Shown here: in pieces, positions 37,190 through 44,844 of the stretch
Position numbering within the stretch: the stretch's first letter is position 1
How the letters are laid out: each line of letters opens with the position of its first letter
From: Caulobacter sp.
Lineage (GTDB): Bacteria > Pseudomonadota > Alphaproteobacteria > Caulobacterales > Caulobacteraceae
Direction of reading: 5' to 3'
Assembly (NCBI GenBank): GCA_019636175.1
Contig: JAHBYC010000023.1
Coordinates: forward strand, 1 to 46,079
Length of the DNA stretch: 46,079 nucleotides
Position numbers and translations under genes: made by a program
Notes under the pieces: generated by a model
Databases searched by the model: none
What the model was told of the DNA's origin: nothing
What the model saw: only the letters and a program-made list of their open reading frames with translations

Positions 37190-38101
37190 ATGGGTTTGCG
37201 AAACATTCTTCTGGGCCTGGGAGCGGGACTGTTCCTGATCCTGATCGGGTTTGCGACGCCGCAGGAGGCCGCCGCGCAATGCTGCGCGCCGCCGCCGCCG
37301 CCCTGTTGCACGCCGCCCAGCCCGCCGCCGTGCTGCACCCCGCCCAGTCCGCCGCCGAGGCCGCCGACGCCGCCCAGCTGCTGTGACAACGGCGGCGGTC
37401 GGGTCAATGTCACCGTCAACGCCAATGTGACCGCCGTCGCCGTCGCCGGCGCGGGGGCCGGCGGTCGCGCCGGCTCCGGCGCGGTCGTCTACGGCGGGGG
37501 CGGTGGTGGCGGCGGCTACTACGCCGCGCCGGGCGCCACGGGCCTGATCCAGGGCCTCAATGTCGAGGGCGCCCTGAAAAAGAAGAAGGTCGCCTATGAG
37601 GCCAAGCGGACCCGCACCCGCAAGGTCGTCATTCGCGCCTACTGCATCGACGACCGCGACACCCCCCATCCGGCCAGCCAGGTTTTCGCCGGAGAAGATG
37701 TGATCGCCGGCTATGAGGGCGAACTTTATCGCTGCATCGCCGGGACCCGCATGCAGTGGACCCTGATCGACTGGTCCGAGCGGGCCAGCAATGAAGGCGG
37801 CAAGTCCGTCTTCTGCCAGAAGGGCGAGGCGCTCTACTACGAGGAAGGCCTGGCCGGCGGTCCCCGTGACGGCGACGAGGCCGGCGCGGCCCATGGCGGC
37901 CGGATATCCTGCCGCCCGCAGCGTCCCGCCCGGGACTGCAACGAACGCTCGCTGCTGCGCCGCTTCGGCGCCGGGGTGAAGGTGGTGACGATCACCGAGA
38001 TCGAGACCTACACCGCCTATCGCGAGGAAACCGTCCGCGAGGAGTCCAGCTCCAGCTTCAGCATGAGCCTCGACGGCGGCGTCGGCGGGACGATCTACTA
38101 G
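37190..38101 (+). CDS. Exported Cys/Pro-rich repeat protein with Gly-rich middle
   Basis: A 303-residue exported protein I cannot place in a family. A signal peptide or anchor (1-29, LGLGAGLFLILIGFATPQEA) is followed at once by Cys pairs at 31-32, 39-40, 48-49 and 64-65 spaced by Pro/Ser runs (CCTPPSPPP occurs twice). Then come a strand-like RVNVTVNANVTAVAVAGAGA, a Gly run (GGGGGGGGYY), a basic patch KKKKVAYEAKRTRTRKV, and a Cys-containing domain (about 145-255). The tail ends SSSSFSMSLDGGVGGTIY. It is not a lipoprotein by lipobox rules (Gln before Cys31). A surface or cell-wall role is plausible. ATG 37190 begins the signal. Confidence 0.65.
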   Translation: MGLRNILLGLGAGLFLILIGFATPQEAAAQCCAPPPPPCCTPPSPPPCCTPPSPPPRPPTPPSCCDNGGGRVNVTVNANVTAVAVAGAGAGGRAGSGAVVYGGGGGGGGYYAAPGATGLIQGLNVEGALKKKKVAYEAKRTRTRKVVIRAYCIDDRDTPHPASQVFAGEDVIAGYEGELYRCIAGTRMQWTLIDWSERASNEGGKSVFCQKGEALYYEEGLAGGPRDGDEAGAAHGGRISCRPQRPARDCNERSLLRRFGAGVKVVTITEIETYTAYREETVREESSSSFSMSLDGGVGGTIY

Positions 38102-38127
38102 AGTTCGTAGGCTCCAAACGAAACATG

Positions 38128-38178
38128 TAGAGCACGATTCAACGATTAGACGGTTCCGTCTAATCGCATCGTGCTCTA
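38128..38178. repeat. TAGAGCA palindrome B
   Basis: TAGAGCACGAT (38128-38138) pairs with ATCGTGCTCTA (38168-38178); inner GATTAGACGG (38144-38153) pairs with CCGTCTAATC (38156-38165) over TT. It sits between two convergent genes and its last three bases CTA are the stop codon of the leftward gene at 38176. Confidence 0.85.
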
Positions 38179-38580
38179 GTCGGCGGCAGGCAGGGTCATT
38201 GCTTCCTTGAGGCAGCGATCCATTGTCTTGCCCCAGGTCTTCGCCGGGTAGGCCGTCCGATCGTCGGCTTCGACCCAGGCGGTCATGCTGTCACCGTAGT
38301 CGGAAATGAGCCTGGAATAGACGGTGTTGGCGCGCTCTTCGCCAAGGGCGTCGGCAAGGCCGTCGACATAGGTCGCCATGCGCGGTTCCAGCGTCTGGAA
38401 GGTGCTGAAGGCGGCCGTGACGCCGGCATCGGCGATCCCCTGTTCAACGGCCGCCTGGTACATGCTCCCGACCACGGCGCATTCGCCCCAATGGTAGAGG
38501 GTGTCCTCCTCGGCCTGGCCGGCGAAGGCCGCGGGGGCGGCCAGCAGGCCAAGGGCAATAGCGGCGACCAGGGTTTTCAT
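38176..38580 (-). CDS. Small exported protein of unknown function
   Basis: A 134-residue periplasmic protein with a clear signal peptide (MKTLVAAIALGLLAAPAAFA, then GQ). The mature part is helical, with EEDTLYHWGECAVVGSMYQA, FQTLEPRMATYVDGLADALG and AKTWGKTMDRCLKEAMTLPA; the two Cys (CAVV and RCLK) are far apart in sequence and could bridge the helix bundle. No family was recognised. Its stop codon is donated by the TAGAGCA palindrome. It reads in the same direction as, and lies 85 bp beyond, the M16 peptidase gene. Confidence 0.75.
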   Translation of the reverse strand: MKTLVAAIALGLLAAPAAFAGQAEEDTLYHWGECAVVGSMYQAAVEQGIADAGVTAAFSTFQTLEPRMATYVDGLADALGEERANTVYSRLISDYGDSMTAWVEADDRTAYPAKTWGKTMDRCLKEAMTLPAAD

Positions 38581-38665
38581 CTCGGCTCCAGGGGCGAATG
38601 GCCTGCGTTTCGCCGATGATTGCCCTGTCGCGGCGACGCTGGCGAGTCGTTTCGCGGACGCCTGG

Positions 38666-41617
38666 TCACTTGCTCCCCGCCGCGGGTTTCACCACCAGCT
38701 TCCAGGCCCTGTCATCGCGCAGGAACTGCCGGGCCGCCGCCTGGACATCGGCGGGGGAGACCCGCTCGATCCCGGCCTGGGCGGACCGGACGGCGTTCAG
38801 CCGTCGATCGTCGATCTGGGCCCCGCCAAGCTGGGCGGCCCAGTATTCGTTGGTCGCCCGGGAGCGGGCCAGCCGCTCGAGGTAGGGCTTGCGGGCCCGG
38901 GTCAGCTCATCCTCGGTCGGCGGGGTCGCGGCCAGGTCGGCGGCGATCTGGCGGGCGTCGCGGAAGAAGCCGTCGGTCTTGTCCGGCGGCACCTCGACGC
39001 TGGCCATCACATAGCCCCAGCCGGTCCAGACCGCGCTCTGGTTGGCGTTGACCGACGGCGAGTAGGTGGCGCCCTGCTTCTCGCGCAGCTCGTCGGTCAG
39101 GCGCAGTCCGAGAATCTCGGCCATCATCGCGGTGTTGCGGGCGCGCTGAACGTCGGCGAAGAAGTCGTCCGTGCGCCAGACCATCACCGCCGCCGCCTGA
39201 TCGGCGCGACCCTTGTGGGTGAGAACCACCGGCGCGGCGTTGGCCGCCGGGAAGCCGACCTTGCGGGCGGCCGCGTCCAGAGGAACGGGGTCCGGCCGGG
39301 GCGGCAGGGCGCCGAAGGTGGCCGAGGTCAGCTCGATGGCCTTCTCGACGGTGATGTCGCCGACGATGATCACCTCGACCGGCCCGTCGGCCAGGGTCGG
39401 CGCCACCTGGGCCTTCACCTGGTCAAGCTGGGTGGCCTTGATCTCGGCCGACGAGGGCCAGGTCCAGCGCTTGTCGCCGGCATGCAGCAGGCCGGCCAGG
39501 TCGCGCGCCAGCACCCCGCCGGTGGTCGCCTCGAACTGCTGTTCATAGGTGGCGTCCAGGTTGCGCAGCCGCTCGAAGGCGGCGGGCGACCAGGCCGGAT
39601 CGGTGAGATAGGCGGTCAGCACCTGCAGCTGGATTTCCAGGTCCTCGGGCCGGGTGGACCCCGACAGCACCAGCGCCTCCTCATCGGTGTTGAAGCTGGC
39701 TCCGTAGACCCGCCCCGTCAGCACGCGCTCCATGTCCTCGGCGCTGATCTTGCCAAGCCCGCCCTCGATGATCGACGGGGCGGCCCAGGCCAGGCTCTGT
39801 TTGTCGGAGGGAAGGCCGGCCAGACCCTTGCCGACCCGAACCCGGACCAGCACCTGGTCATCGCGGAACTTGGTCGGCTTGATCGTCAGTCGCACGCCGT
39901 TCTCGAAGCGCACGAAGGTGGTGTCGAGGTCGATGACGTCCTTCTGTTCGGCGACCTTGCCGGGCGCGCCGAAGCTGGCGTAGGGCCAGGCGCCCTGGGC
40001 CACTTCATTGGGTGGGCTGACCGCGACCTTGAGAGAGGCGTCATAGGCCTCCATCACCGCCGTCTCGGCGCCGTTGATCGCGGTGGGCGTGGCGACAAAG
40101 ATCAGCGGTCCTTCGCCCTTGAAGGAATTGCGAAGGGCGGCGGACACCGTCTCGGCCTTCAGGTCCTTCACCACCTCCTCGAACAGCGCCAGGTCCTGGG
40201 CCGGACTGGTGACCACCTCGGAGAGGTCGAGCGAGCCGAGAATCTCGGCGGCGATGGAGGGCGTGCGGCGGGTGGCGGCGCCGGCGACGCGGCTCTTGAA
40301 GAAGCTGCGATACTCCTCGATCTCGCGGTCCAGTTCCGGCTGAAGGACGCCGTATTTCACCGCCCGGCGCTGTTCCTGCTCGACGGCCGACAGGGCGAGG
40401 CGCCATTCACCGGGACGGCTGGTGACGGCAATGGAGGTGACGTCAGCGGCGTGGAACTGATCGCCGCTGAAGGCGCCGGCGCTGATGAACGGCGGTTCGG
40501 CGCCGCGCGCCAGACTGCCGAGGCGGCGATTGAGAACCGCCAGGCCCAGCTGTTCAATCAGGTCGCTGCGCCGCTTGGCGGTGCTGTCGGCCGCCAGCTG
40601 CGGCGGGCCGATCCAGCTGATCTGCAGGGCCGTCGGCGATCCGGGCTGAACCGCGACCAGGGCCTCGGGCTTGCGCGGCGCGACCGGGCCCAGGTCAGGC
40701 TCGGGTCCATCGGGGGCGCGGGCCGTCCAGTCGCTGAAGCTGGCCTTGATCTTGGCTTCCATGGCGTCGAGGTCGAAGTCGCCGACCATCACCAGGGTGG
40801 CCCGCTCGGGCCGGTAGTAGGCGTCATAGTAGTCGGCGATCAGATCGCGCGAGGCGTTCTGCAGAATATCGACCTTGCCGATCGGATAGCGCAGCGGCGG
40901 CCGCTGGCCCTTGAGCAGGAAGCCCATGCGGGCCTTGTAGAGCTCCCAGGACGGGCTGGAGCGGGCCCGCTCCTCCGACAGCACCACGCCTCGCTCGCGA
41001 TCGACGGCGCCGGCCTCGATCAGCAGCTCGCCGGCGGTCTCGCGCATCATCTTCAGGGAGGCGTCGACCGTCGCCTCGTCGGTGTTGGGCAGGTCCAGCT
41101 TGTAGACGGTCTCGTCAAAGCCGGTTGAGGCGTTGGTGTCGGCGCCGAAGGCCAGGCCGTGGCGCTCCAGGATCTTCACCAGTTCGCCCTCGGGAATGGC
41201 CTTGGAGCCGTTGAAGGCCATGTGCTCGAGGAAGTGGGCCAGCCCCTGCTGGTCGTCACGCTCATAGAGGGATCCGGCGCGGAACCGCAGCCGGAGCGAG
41301 GCCTGTCCGGGCGGCGTGGCGTTCCTCATCAGGGCGTAGCGCATGCCGTTGGGCAGGGACCCGAAGCGGATGGCCGGATCGGCGGCGACGTCGCTGGTCG
41401 CCTGGGGCCACTGGCCTGCGGGCAGGCGGGTCGGATCAAGGGCCCTCGCGGCCGGCGCCGGCGCGGCGTCGCTCTTCCTGACCGGTTCCGGCTTGTCCCG
41501 GGGGGCCGTCCGCGGCGCTTCATCTTTCGGGGCGGGCAGAAGGGCCTTGAACTGGGCGCAGCCGGCGAGGCCGACAACCGTCGCGGCGATCAGGGCCGCG
41601 CGGGAAAAACGGGTCAT
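38666..41617 (-). CDS. M16-family zinc peptidase lipoprotein (two-domain)
   Basis: A 983-residue lipoprotein (MTRFSRAALIAATVVGLAGC, acyl-Cys20) with two M16 halves. The first holds the inverted zinc motif HFLEH (His128, Glu131, His132) and the distal Glu in REGVVLSEE-type wording (ERGVVLSEERARS); the second (about 560-960) lacks HxxEH and is the inactive partner that closes the peptide chamber. A Pro/Lys-rich linker (about 25-80) tethers it to the membrane. Such enzymes degrade small peptides or signal fragments in the periplasm. ATG 41617 begins the lipobox signal; the longer frame to 41719 is not used. Confidence 0.92.
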   Translation of the reverse strand: MTRFSRAALIAATVVGLAGCAQFKALLPAPKDEAPRTAPRDKPEPVRKSDAAPAPAARALDPTRLPAGQWPQATSDVAADPAIRFGSLPNGMRYALMRNATPPGQASLRLRFRAGSLYERDDQQGLAHFLEHMAFNGSKAIPEGELVKILERHGLAFGADTNASTGFDETVYKLDLPNTDEATVDASLKMMRETAGELLIEAGAVDRERGVVLSEERARSSPSWELYKARMGFLLKGQRPPLRYPIGKVDILQNASRDLIADYYDAYYRPERATLVMVGDFDLDAMEAKIKASFSDWTARAPDGPEPDLGPVAPRKPEALVAVQPGSPTALQISWIGPPQLAADSTAKRRSDLIEQLGLAVLNRRLGSLARGAEPPFISAGAFSGDQFHAADVTSIAVTSRPGEWRLALSAVEQEQRRAVKYGVLQPELDREIEEYRSFFKSRVAGAATRRTPSIAAEILGSLDLSEVVTSPAQDLALFEEVVKDLKAETVSAALRNSFKGEGPLIFVATPTAINGAETAVMEAYDASLKVAVSPPNEVAQGAWPYASFGAPGKVAEQKDVIDLDTTFVRFENGVRLTIKPTKFRDDQVLVRVRVGKGLAGLPSDKQSLAWAAPSIIEGGLGKISAEDMERVLTGRVYGASFNTDEEALVLSGSTRPEDLEIQLQVLTAYLTDPAWSPAAFERLRNLDATYEQQFEATTGGVLARDLAGLLHAGDKRWTWPSSAEIKATQLDQVKAQVAPTLADGPVEVIIVGDITVEKAIELTSATFGALPPRPDPVPLDAAARKVGFPAANAAPVVLTHKGRADQAAAVMVWRTDDFFADVQRARNTAMMAEILGLRLTDELREKQGATYSPSVNANQSAVWTGWGYVMASVEVPPDKTDGFFRDARQIAADLAATPPTEDELTRARKPYLERLARSRATNEYWAAQLGGAQIDDRRLNAVRSAQAGIERVSPADVQAAARQFLRDDRAWKLVVKPAAGSK

Positions 41618-42004
41618 GAAGAGGTCTCTGTACGGAAAAGGCGTTGTTCGTCGGTCACCATTGCCGGGCGCTGCGGCCATGGCAAGGCGCGGATGTGGCG
41701 GGGAGGGGCCGAAGTCCATGGACCGGATCAGGCGGCGGTGGCTCAGCGGCGCGTGGCGAAGCGCGAGTCATTATAGCCCGAATTGTAGCCTTCGAGCGGG
41801 GCAAGTCTCGCCAAGTCGTTGAAATCGCAGGCCCACGCCGTGGGTCGGTCGCCGCCGGACGTAGGCGACGGCGTAGCCTGGGCGTAGGCCGGGTGTCGCC
41901 GGTTGTAGGCCGATCCGGGACGCCGACGACCTACATTCTCGGAGGCGCGTCGGCCGCCCTTTGGATCAATTCCAATATGTCTGGCCATATTGCTTCGCGT
42001 CGGC
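41618..42004. other. Gap between M16 peptidase and hfaD with repeats, no gene
   Basis: This stretch holds the triple CGTAGG repeat, a further TGTAGG (41904-41909) 21 bp on, and a 20-bp inverted repeat CAATATG-TCTGGC-CATATTG (41973-41992). A reverse open frame of 81 codons (41743-41988) has no signal peptide or family resemblance and is treated as chance. Promoter elements for the M16 gene are expected here but none stand out. Confidence 0.45.
41857..41890 (+). promoter_or_regulatory. Triple CGTAGG direct repeat (locus B)
   Basis: GGACGTAGG, six bases, CGTAGC, five bases, CGTAGG: the same 12- and 11-bp spacing as at 4884-4920, here on the forward strand, with a shared upstream CGTGGGT-GG word. 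It lies about 240 bp before the M16 peptidase start and 150 bp beyond the hfaD end. Confidence 0.5.
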
Positions 42005-42039
42005 GGCCCGCCCCGGGGGCAGGACCGCAGAGGCGGGCC
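42005..42039 (-). terminator. Hairpin directly after hfaD
   Basis: GGCCCGCC (42005-42012) pairs with GGCGGGCC (42032-42039), immediately past the hfaD stop. It is GC-rich without a T-run and probably ends or stabilises the hfaABD mRNA. Confidence 0.5.
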
Positions 42040-43302
42040 TCAGTTGCCCGGGCGGGTCACATAGAAGCTGGCGTTGTTGCCGGTGGCAGTGGCGGTTCCG
42101 ACCACGCTGCGGGCGCCCTGGGAGCCGACGGTGACCGAGGAGGTGGCGCCGACGTCGGCGGTGTTGGTCTGGCTGTTGCTGACGCTCATCGTGCCGGTGC
42201 AGGCGCTGCAGGCGTAGCCGGTAACGTCGTTGCCGACCGCCGTGGCCTGGCCATAGGCGTCATAGCCGTCGGTCCCGGCGAAGGTGGCGATGACCTCGAC
42301 GCCGCCGCCCTGGTTCCACTGGGTGTTGTCCAGCACCAGCTCGGCCCCGCTGTTGCCGGCCACGGCGGTGTTGCCGGCGCCATAGGCGCTGACCTGCGCC
42401 GCGCCGAACTGATAGGCAGTTCCTTCCGACTGGCTGCGGACGTAGGCAGAGTTGACCTGCTGGTTGGTGACATCCAGCAGCGGGCCTTCGTTGAGGACAT
42501 TGGCGGAGTTGCCGACGGCCGTGGTGCTGGTGATCGCTTCCTGGGCGTTGCCGTAGGCGGTGAACTTGCTGGCCTGGACCAGGGAGCCGTCATTGGTCTG
42601 GCCGATGGCCAGGCGCTGGGCCGAGCTGCTGTCGCCGACCGAACTGAGATTGTTGGCGACCGCGACGCCCGAGACCGCGGCCGTGCCGCTGACATACTGC
42701 AGGATGGCCCCGCCGTCGGCGAGCACCTCGGCCCCGTTGGTCTGGTTGGTGCGCACGCCGGCCGCGCCGTTGGTCAGTGAGAGGTTCTGGTTGTTGGCGA
42801 TGGCGGTGGTGGCGGTCACCACATCGCCGGCCTCGGCCGTGGCGCCCTCGATCTGGGTGCGGGCGGTGATGTTGTCGGCATAGGTGGAGATCTGGGTCAG
42901 GACGCCGGTCACCGTGCCCTGGTTGATCCCCACATCCGAGGTGTTGCCCAGCGCCGTGGTCGAGACGGCCGAGTCGGCGCCCAGATAGTCGCTGACATCG
43001 ACCACCGTCTGGGCCACGGCCGAGCCGGCCATGGTCTGGTTGGAGGTGACCGACATGTCGGCCTGATCGGCATAGACCTGCACGGCGTTGCCGCTGGCGG
43101 AGGTGTCCTGCTGCACGCCCTCCTCGACGGTGACGACGTTCAGGGTTCCCTGGCTGAAGACGTCTCCGACCTGGACCTGGTTGTTGAAGACGTCGCTCGG
43201 CGCGGCGCTCTGGGCGTGACTAGTAGCGGCCCCGCAGAGCACGAGAAGCATCGGGATCGCGCTTATCGTTCCAGCGATTTGGGTCTTCGCGAGTCTGCCC
43301 AT
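42040..43302 (-). CDS. hfaD: Holdfast anchor protein HfaD
   Basis: HfaD is a secreted, cell-surface fibre protein that attaches the polar holdfast to the envelope in Caulobacterales, exported by HfaB and thought to form amyloid-like polymers with HfaA. The 420-residue product has a signal peptide (about 1-30, SHA) and a body made of repeats with [ST]TA[VIL]xGN near residues 67, 115, 165, 212, 260, 311, 353 and 403, a period of about 48. Asn, Gln, Thr, Val and Gly are rich and charged residues few, as in curli-like fibres. ATG 43302 with GAGGA upstream lies inside hfaB, giving an 83-bp overlap. Last gene of hfaABD. Confidence 0.92.
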   Translation of the reverse strand: MGRLAKTQIAGTISAIPMLLVLCGAATSHAQSAAPSDVFNNQVQVGDVFSQGTLNVVTVEEGVQQDTSASGNAVQVYADQADMSVTSNQTMAGSAVAQTVVDVSDYLGADSAVSTTALGNTSDVGINQGTVTGVLTQISTYADNITARTQIEGATAEAGDVVTATTAIANNQNLSLTNGAAGVRTNQTNGAEVLADGGAILQYVSGTAAVSGVAVANNLSSVGDSSSAQRLAIGQTNDGSLVQASKFTAYGNAQEAITSTTAVGNSANVLNEGPLLDVTNQQVNSAYVRSQSEGTAYQFGAAQVSAYGAGNTAVAGNSGAELVLDNTQWNQGGGVEVIATFAGTDGYDAYGQATAVGNDVTGYACSACTGTMSVSNSQTNTADVGATSSVTVGSQGARSVVGTATATGNNASFYVTRPGN

Positions 43303-44236
43303 TGTTGGTCCTCAGGTTGTCATAGGCGGGGGTGAAGCCGCCCGTCATGCCGGTGGTCGAGCCGCCCAGGGGATCGGAGGCGAGGCAGGATTGCGGTCCG
43401 GGCATGCCATAGAGATTGGCGCTCATCTCCACGACGGCGCGCTCGATCAGGGAGCGGACCGCCAGCTGCAGCGGCTCCTGGGCGCCGGAGCCGGCGGAGA
43501 CGTCGAAGATGTTGCCGTTCAGGAAGTCGAACACCCCGACCCCGACCTCGCGGCCGACGATCTGCTTCTGGTAGGAGATGACGTCGACCACCTCCAGCGA
43601 CCGGCTGTTGACCAGCCGCAGGTCGACCGCGACGTTCATCACATAGACGCTGTTGCGGAAATTGCCCTTGAGGCCGGCGGCGTCCTTGTCGCCGGCGTAG
43701 GCGTCGGCCCCCACCGAATAGATGTTGTAATTCAGCTCGGTAATGCCGCCGACCAGATAGAAGTCGACGCCGGCCACCTGGCCTTCATAGATCTTGCGCG
43801 ACTCCGTGGGCCCCGGGCCCGGGCCGCGAGGACTGTCGCTGATCAGCTTGTTGTTGCTGTATTTCAGGTCCAGTTCGCTGATCGAGGTGTCGAAGCGCTC
43901 GACAAGCGGCATGCCGGCCTTGGCCAGGGCGGTCATGGCCATCAGGGAGGCGCCCTGGGTCACCTTTCGGCCGCTGCCGTCAGCTTCGCTCTTGCCGGTG
44001 TAGTCGCTGATCCGCCCGACCGCGATGCGGGGCGCGCCCAGCTTGTTCTGGCGGGCGTACTGGCCGATGCAGACCAGGGCCGCGGAATAGGGACTGGGGT
44101 TGGCGGTCACCGGCGCCGTGCCGATGGGCTTGGCGTAGAGACCGCTGGGCCCCGCCGATGGCGTCGCGCAGGCCGAAAGGGCCAGGGCGGCGACCGAGAG
44201 AAGAGCGCCGGCGCGGTTCACTGAGCTAATTCCCAT
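43220..44236 (-). CDS. hfaB: Holdfast anchor secretion lipoprotein HfaB (CsgG-like)
   Basis: HfaB is an outer-membrane lipoprotein related to the curli pore CsgG; it is needed for export of HfaA and HfaD. The 338-residue protein has a lipobox LALSAC with Cys23, then SPYSAALVCIGQYARQNKLG, AVGRISDYTGKSE, RFDTSISELDLKYSNNKLIS and DFYLVGGITELNYNIYSVGA, matching the CsgG/HfaB domain, with NSVYVMNVAVDLRLVNSRSL in the barrel region. The C-terminus (about 300-338) is polar and disordered-looking. The ATG at 44236 overlaps the hfaA stop by 11 bp and the 3' end overlaps hfaD by 83 bp, so the three genes are translationally linked. Confidence 0.94.
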   Translation of the reverse strand: MGISSVNRAGALLSVAALALSACATPSAGPSGLYAKPIGTAPVTANPSPYSAALVCIGQYARQNKLGAPRIAVGRISDYTGKSEADGSGRKVTQGASLMAMTALAKAGMPLVERFDTSISELDLKYSNNKLISDSPRGPGPGPTESRKIYEGQVAGVDFYLVGGITELNYNIYSVGADAYAGDKDAAGLKGNFRNSVYVMNVAVDLRLVNSRSLEVVDVISYQKQIVGREVGVGVFDFLNGNIFDVSAGSGAQEPLQLAVRSLIERAVVEMSANLYGMPGPQSCLASDPLGGSTTGMTGGFTPAYDNLRTNNGQTREDPNRWNDKRDPDASRALRGRY

Positions 44237-44639
44237 TGCCCGACGCCCCCTGGCCGTTGGCGGTGACGTTGCCGGTGTTGGTCTGGGTGCTGTCGACGAT
44301 GACGGTGTTGTAGCTGCCCTGGGTGATGACCACGAGGTTGTTGCCGATCGCCGTGGCGCTGCCGCCCTGGCTGCCGACGCCGGCGTAGGCGTCGAAGGCG
44401 CCGCCGGCCCCCGATCTGGAGAAGACGCTCTGGTCCTCGCCGGTCAGCATCATGCCGTCGACGATGATCCGGTTGCCGTTGGCGTCCCGGGTGGAATAGT
44501 CGACCATCCGGTTTTCCTGGCCGGCCACGCGGCCGTATCCGGCATTGTAGTTGGCCGACCCGGTCTGGCTCTGGGCCAGGGCGGGGGCCGCCGTCAGGCA
44601 CAGGATCGCCGCCAGGGAGAAGAGTGTGACCTTGGCCAT
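44226..44639 (-). CDS. hfaA: Holdfast anchor protein HfaA
   Basis: HfaA is a small surface-exposed anchor protein that with HfaD ties the holdfast to the stalked pole. The 137-residue product has a signal peptide (1-22, PALAQ), the HfaA-typical SANYNAGYGRVAGQENRMVD and STRDANGNRIIVDG, and one copy of the fibre repeat at 95-127 (ATAIGNN, then VIVDSTQTNTGNVTANG) that is also found in HfaD. ATG 44639 is the first gene of the operon; CtrA-type boxes lie 38-108 bp upstream, in line with CtrA control of hfa genes in Caulobacter. Confidence 0.93.
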   Translation of the reverse strand: MAKVTLFSLAAILCLTAAPALAQSQTGSANYNAGYGRVAGQENRMVDYSTRDANGNRIIVDGMMLTGEDQSVFSRSGAGGAFDAYAGVGSQGGSATAIGNNLVVITQGSYNTVIVDSTQTNTGNVTANGQGASGNGN

Positions 44640-44676
44640 TGTCCGTATTGCTCCACGCCTTACCCGTTCGCTCGCG

Positions 44677-44747
44677 TTAACCATGCAATGGCCGTGCCAG
44701 AACGGGACGGGAGCCAGCTTGGCGGCAACCTCTCGCGATTTGGTTAA
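44677..44747. promoter_or_regulatory. Two CtrA-type boxes between hfaA and the CBS gene
   Basis: TTAACCATG (44677-44685, forward) is a full match to the core CtrA consensus, and TGGTTAA (44741-44747), i.e. TTAACCA on the reverse strand, is a second. They face each other 55 bp apart in the divergent gap. The first is 38 bp from the hfaA ATG, near where a CtrA-activated promoter would need it. Confidence 0.65.
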
Positions 44748-44844
44748 GCGGGGCGTCGGACGGGCGGGGCGGTTGGCTGTTGATTCCCCGTGACAATTGG
44801 GCGACGCTTCCTTGCGTCTAGAGAAACCGAGGGAGGACGACCCG

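Noticed and set aside
38501-41128. 875-codon forward frame
   Set aside because: Antisense to the M16 peptidase, whose HxxEH and lipobox are clear.
40040-41720. hfaC-like ATP-binding gene expected near hfaABD
   Set aside because: No ATPase gene of this kind is adjacent; the neighbour is an M16 peptidase. Absence is noted but hfaC is not thought essential for anchoring.
41743-41988. 81-codon reverse frame beside hfaD, ending EGYNSGYNDSRFATRR, considered as a possible extra anchor protein because HfaA also has a YNxGY word
   Set aside because: No signal peptide, Arg-rich chance-like N-terminus, start overlaps an inverted repeat and the middle lies on the CGTAGG array; too weak to call.
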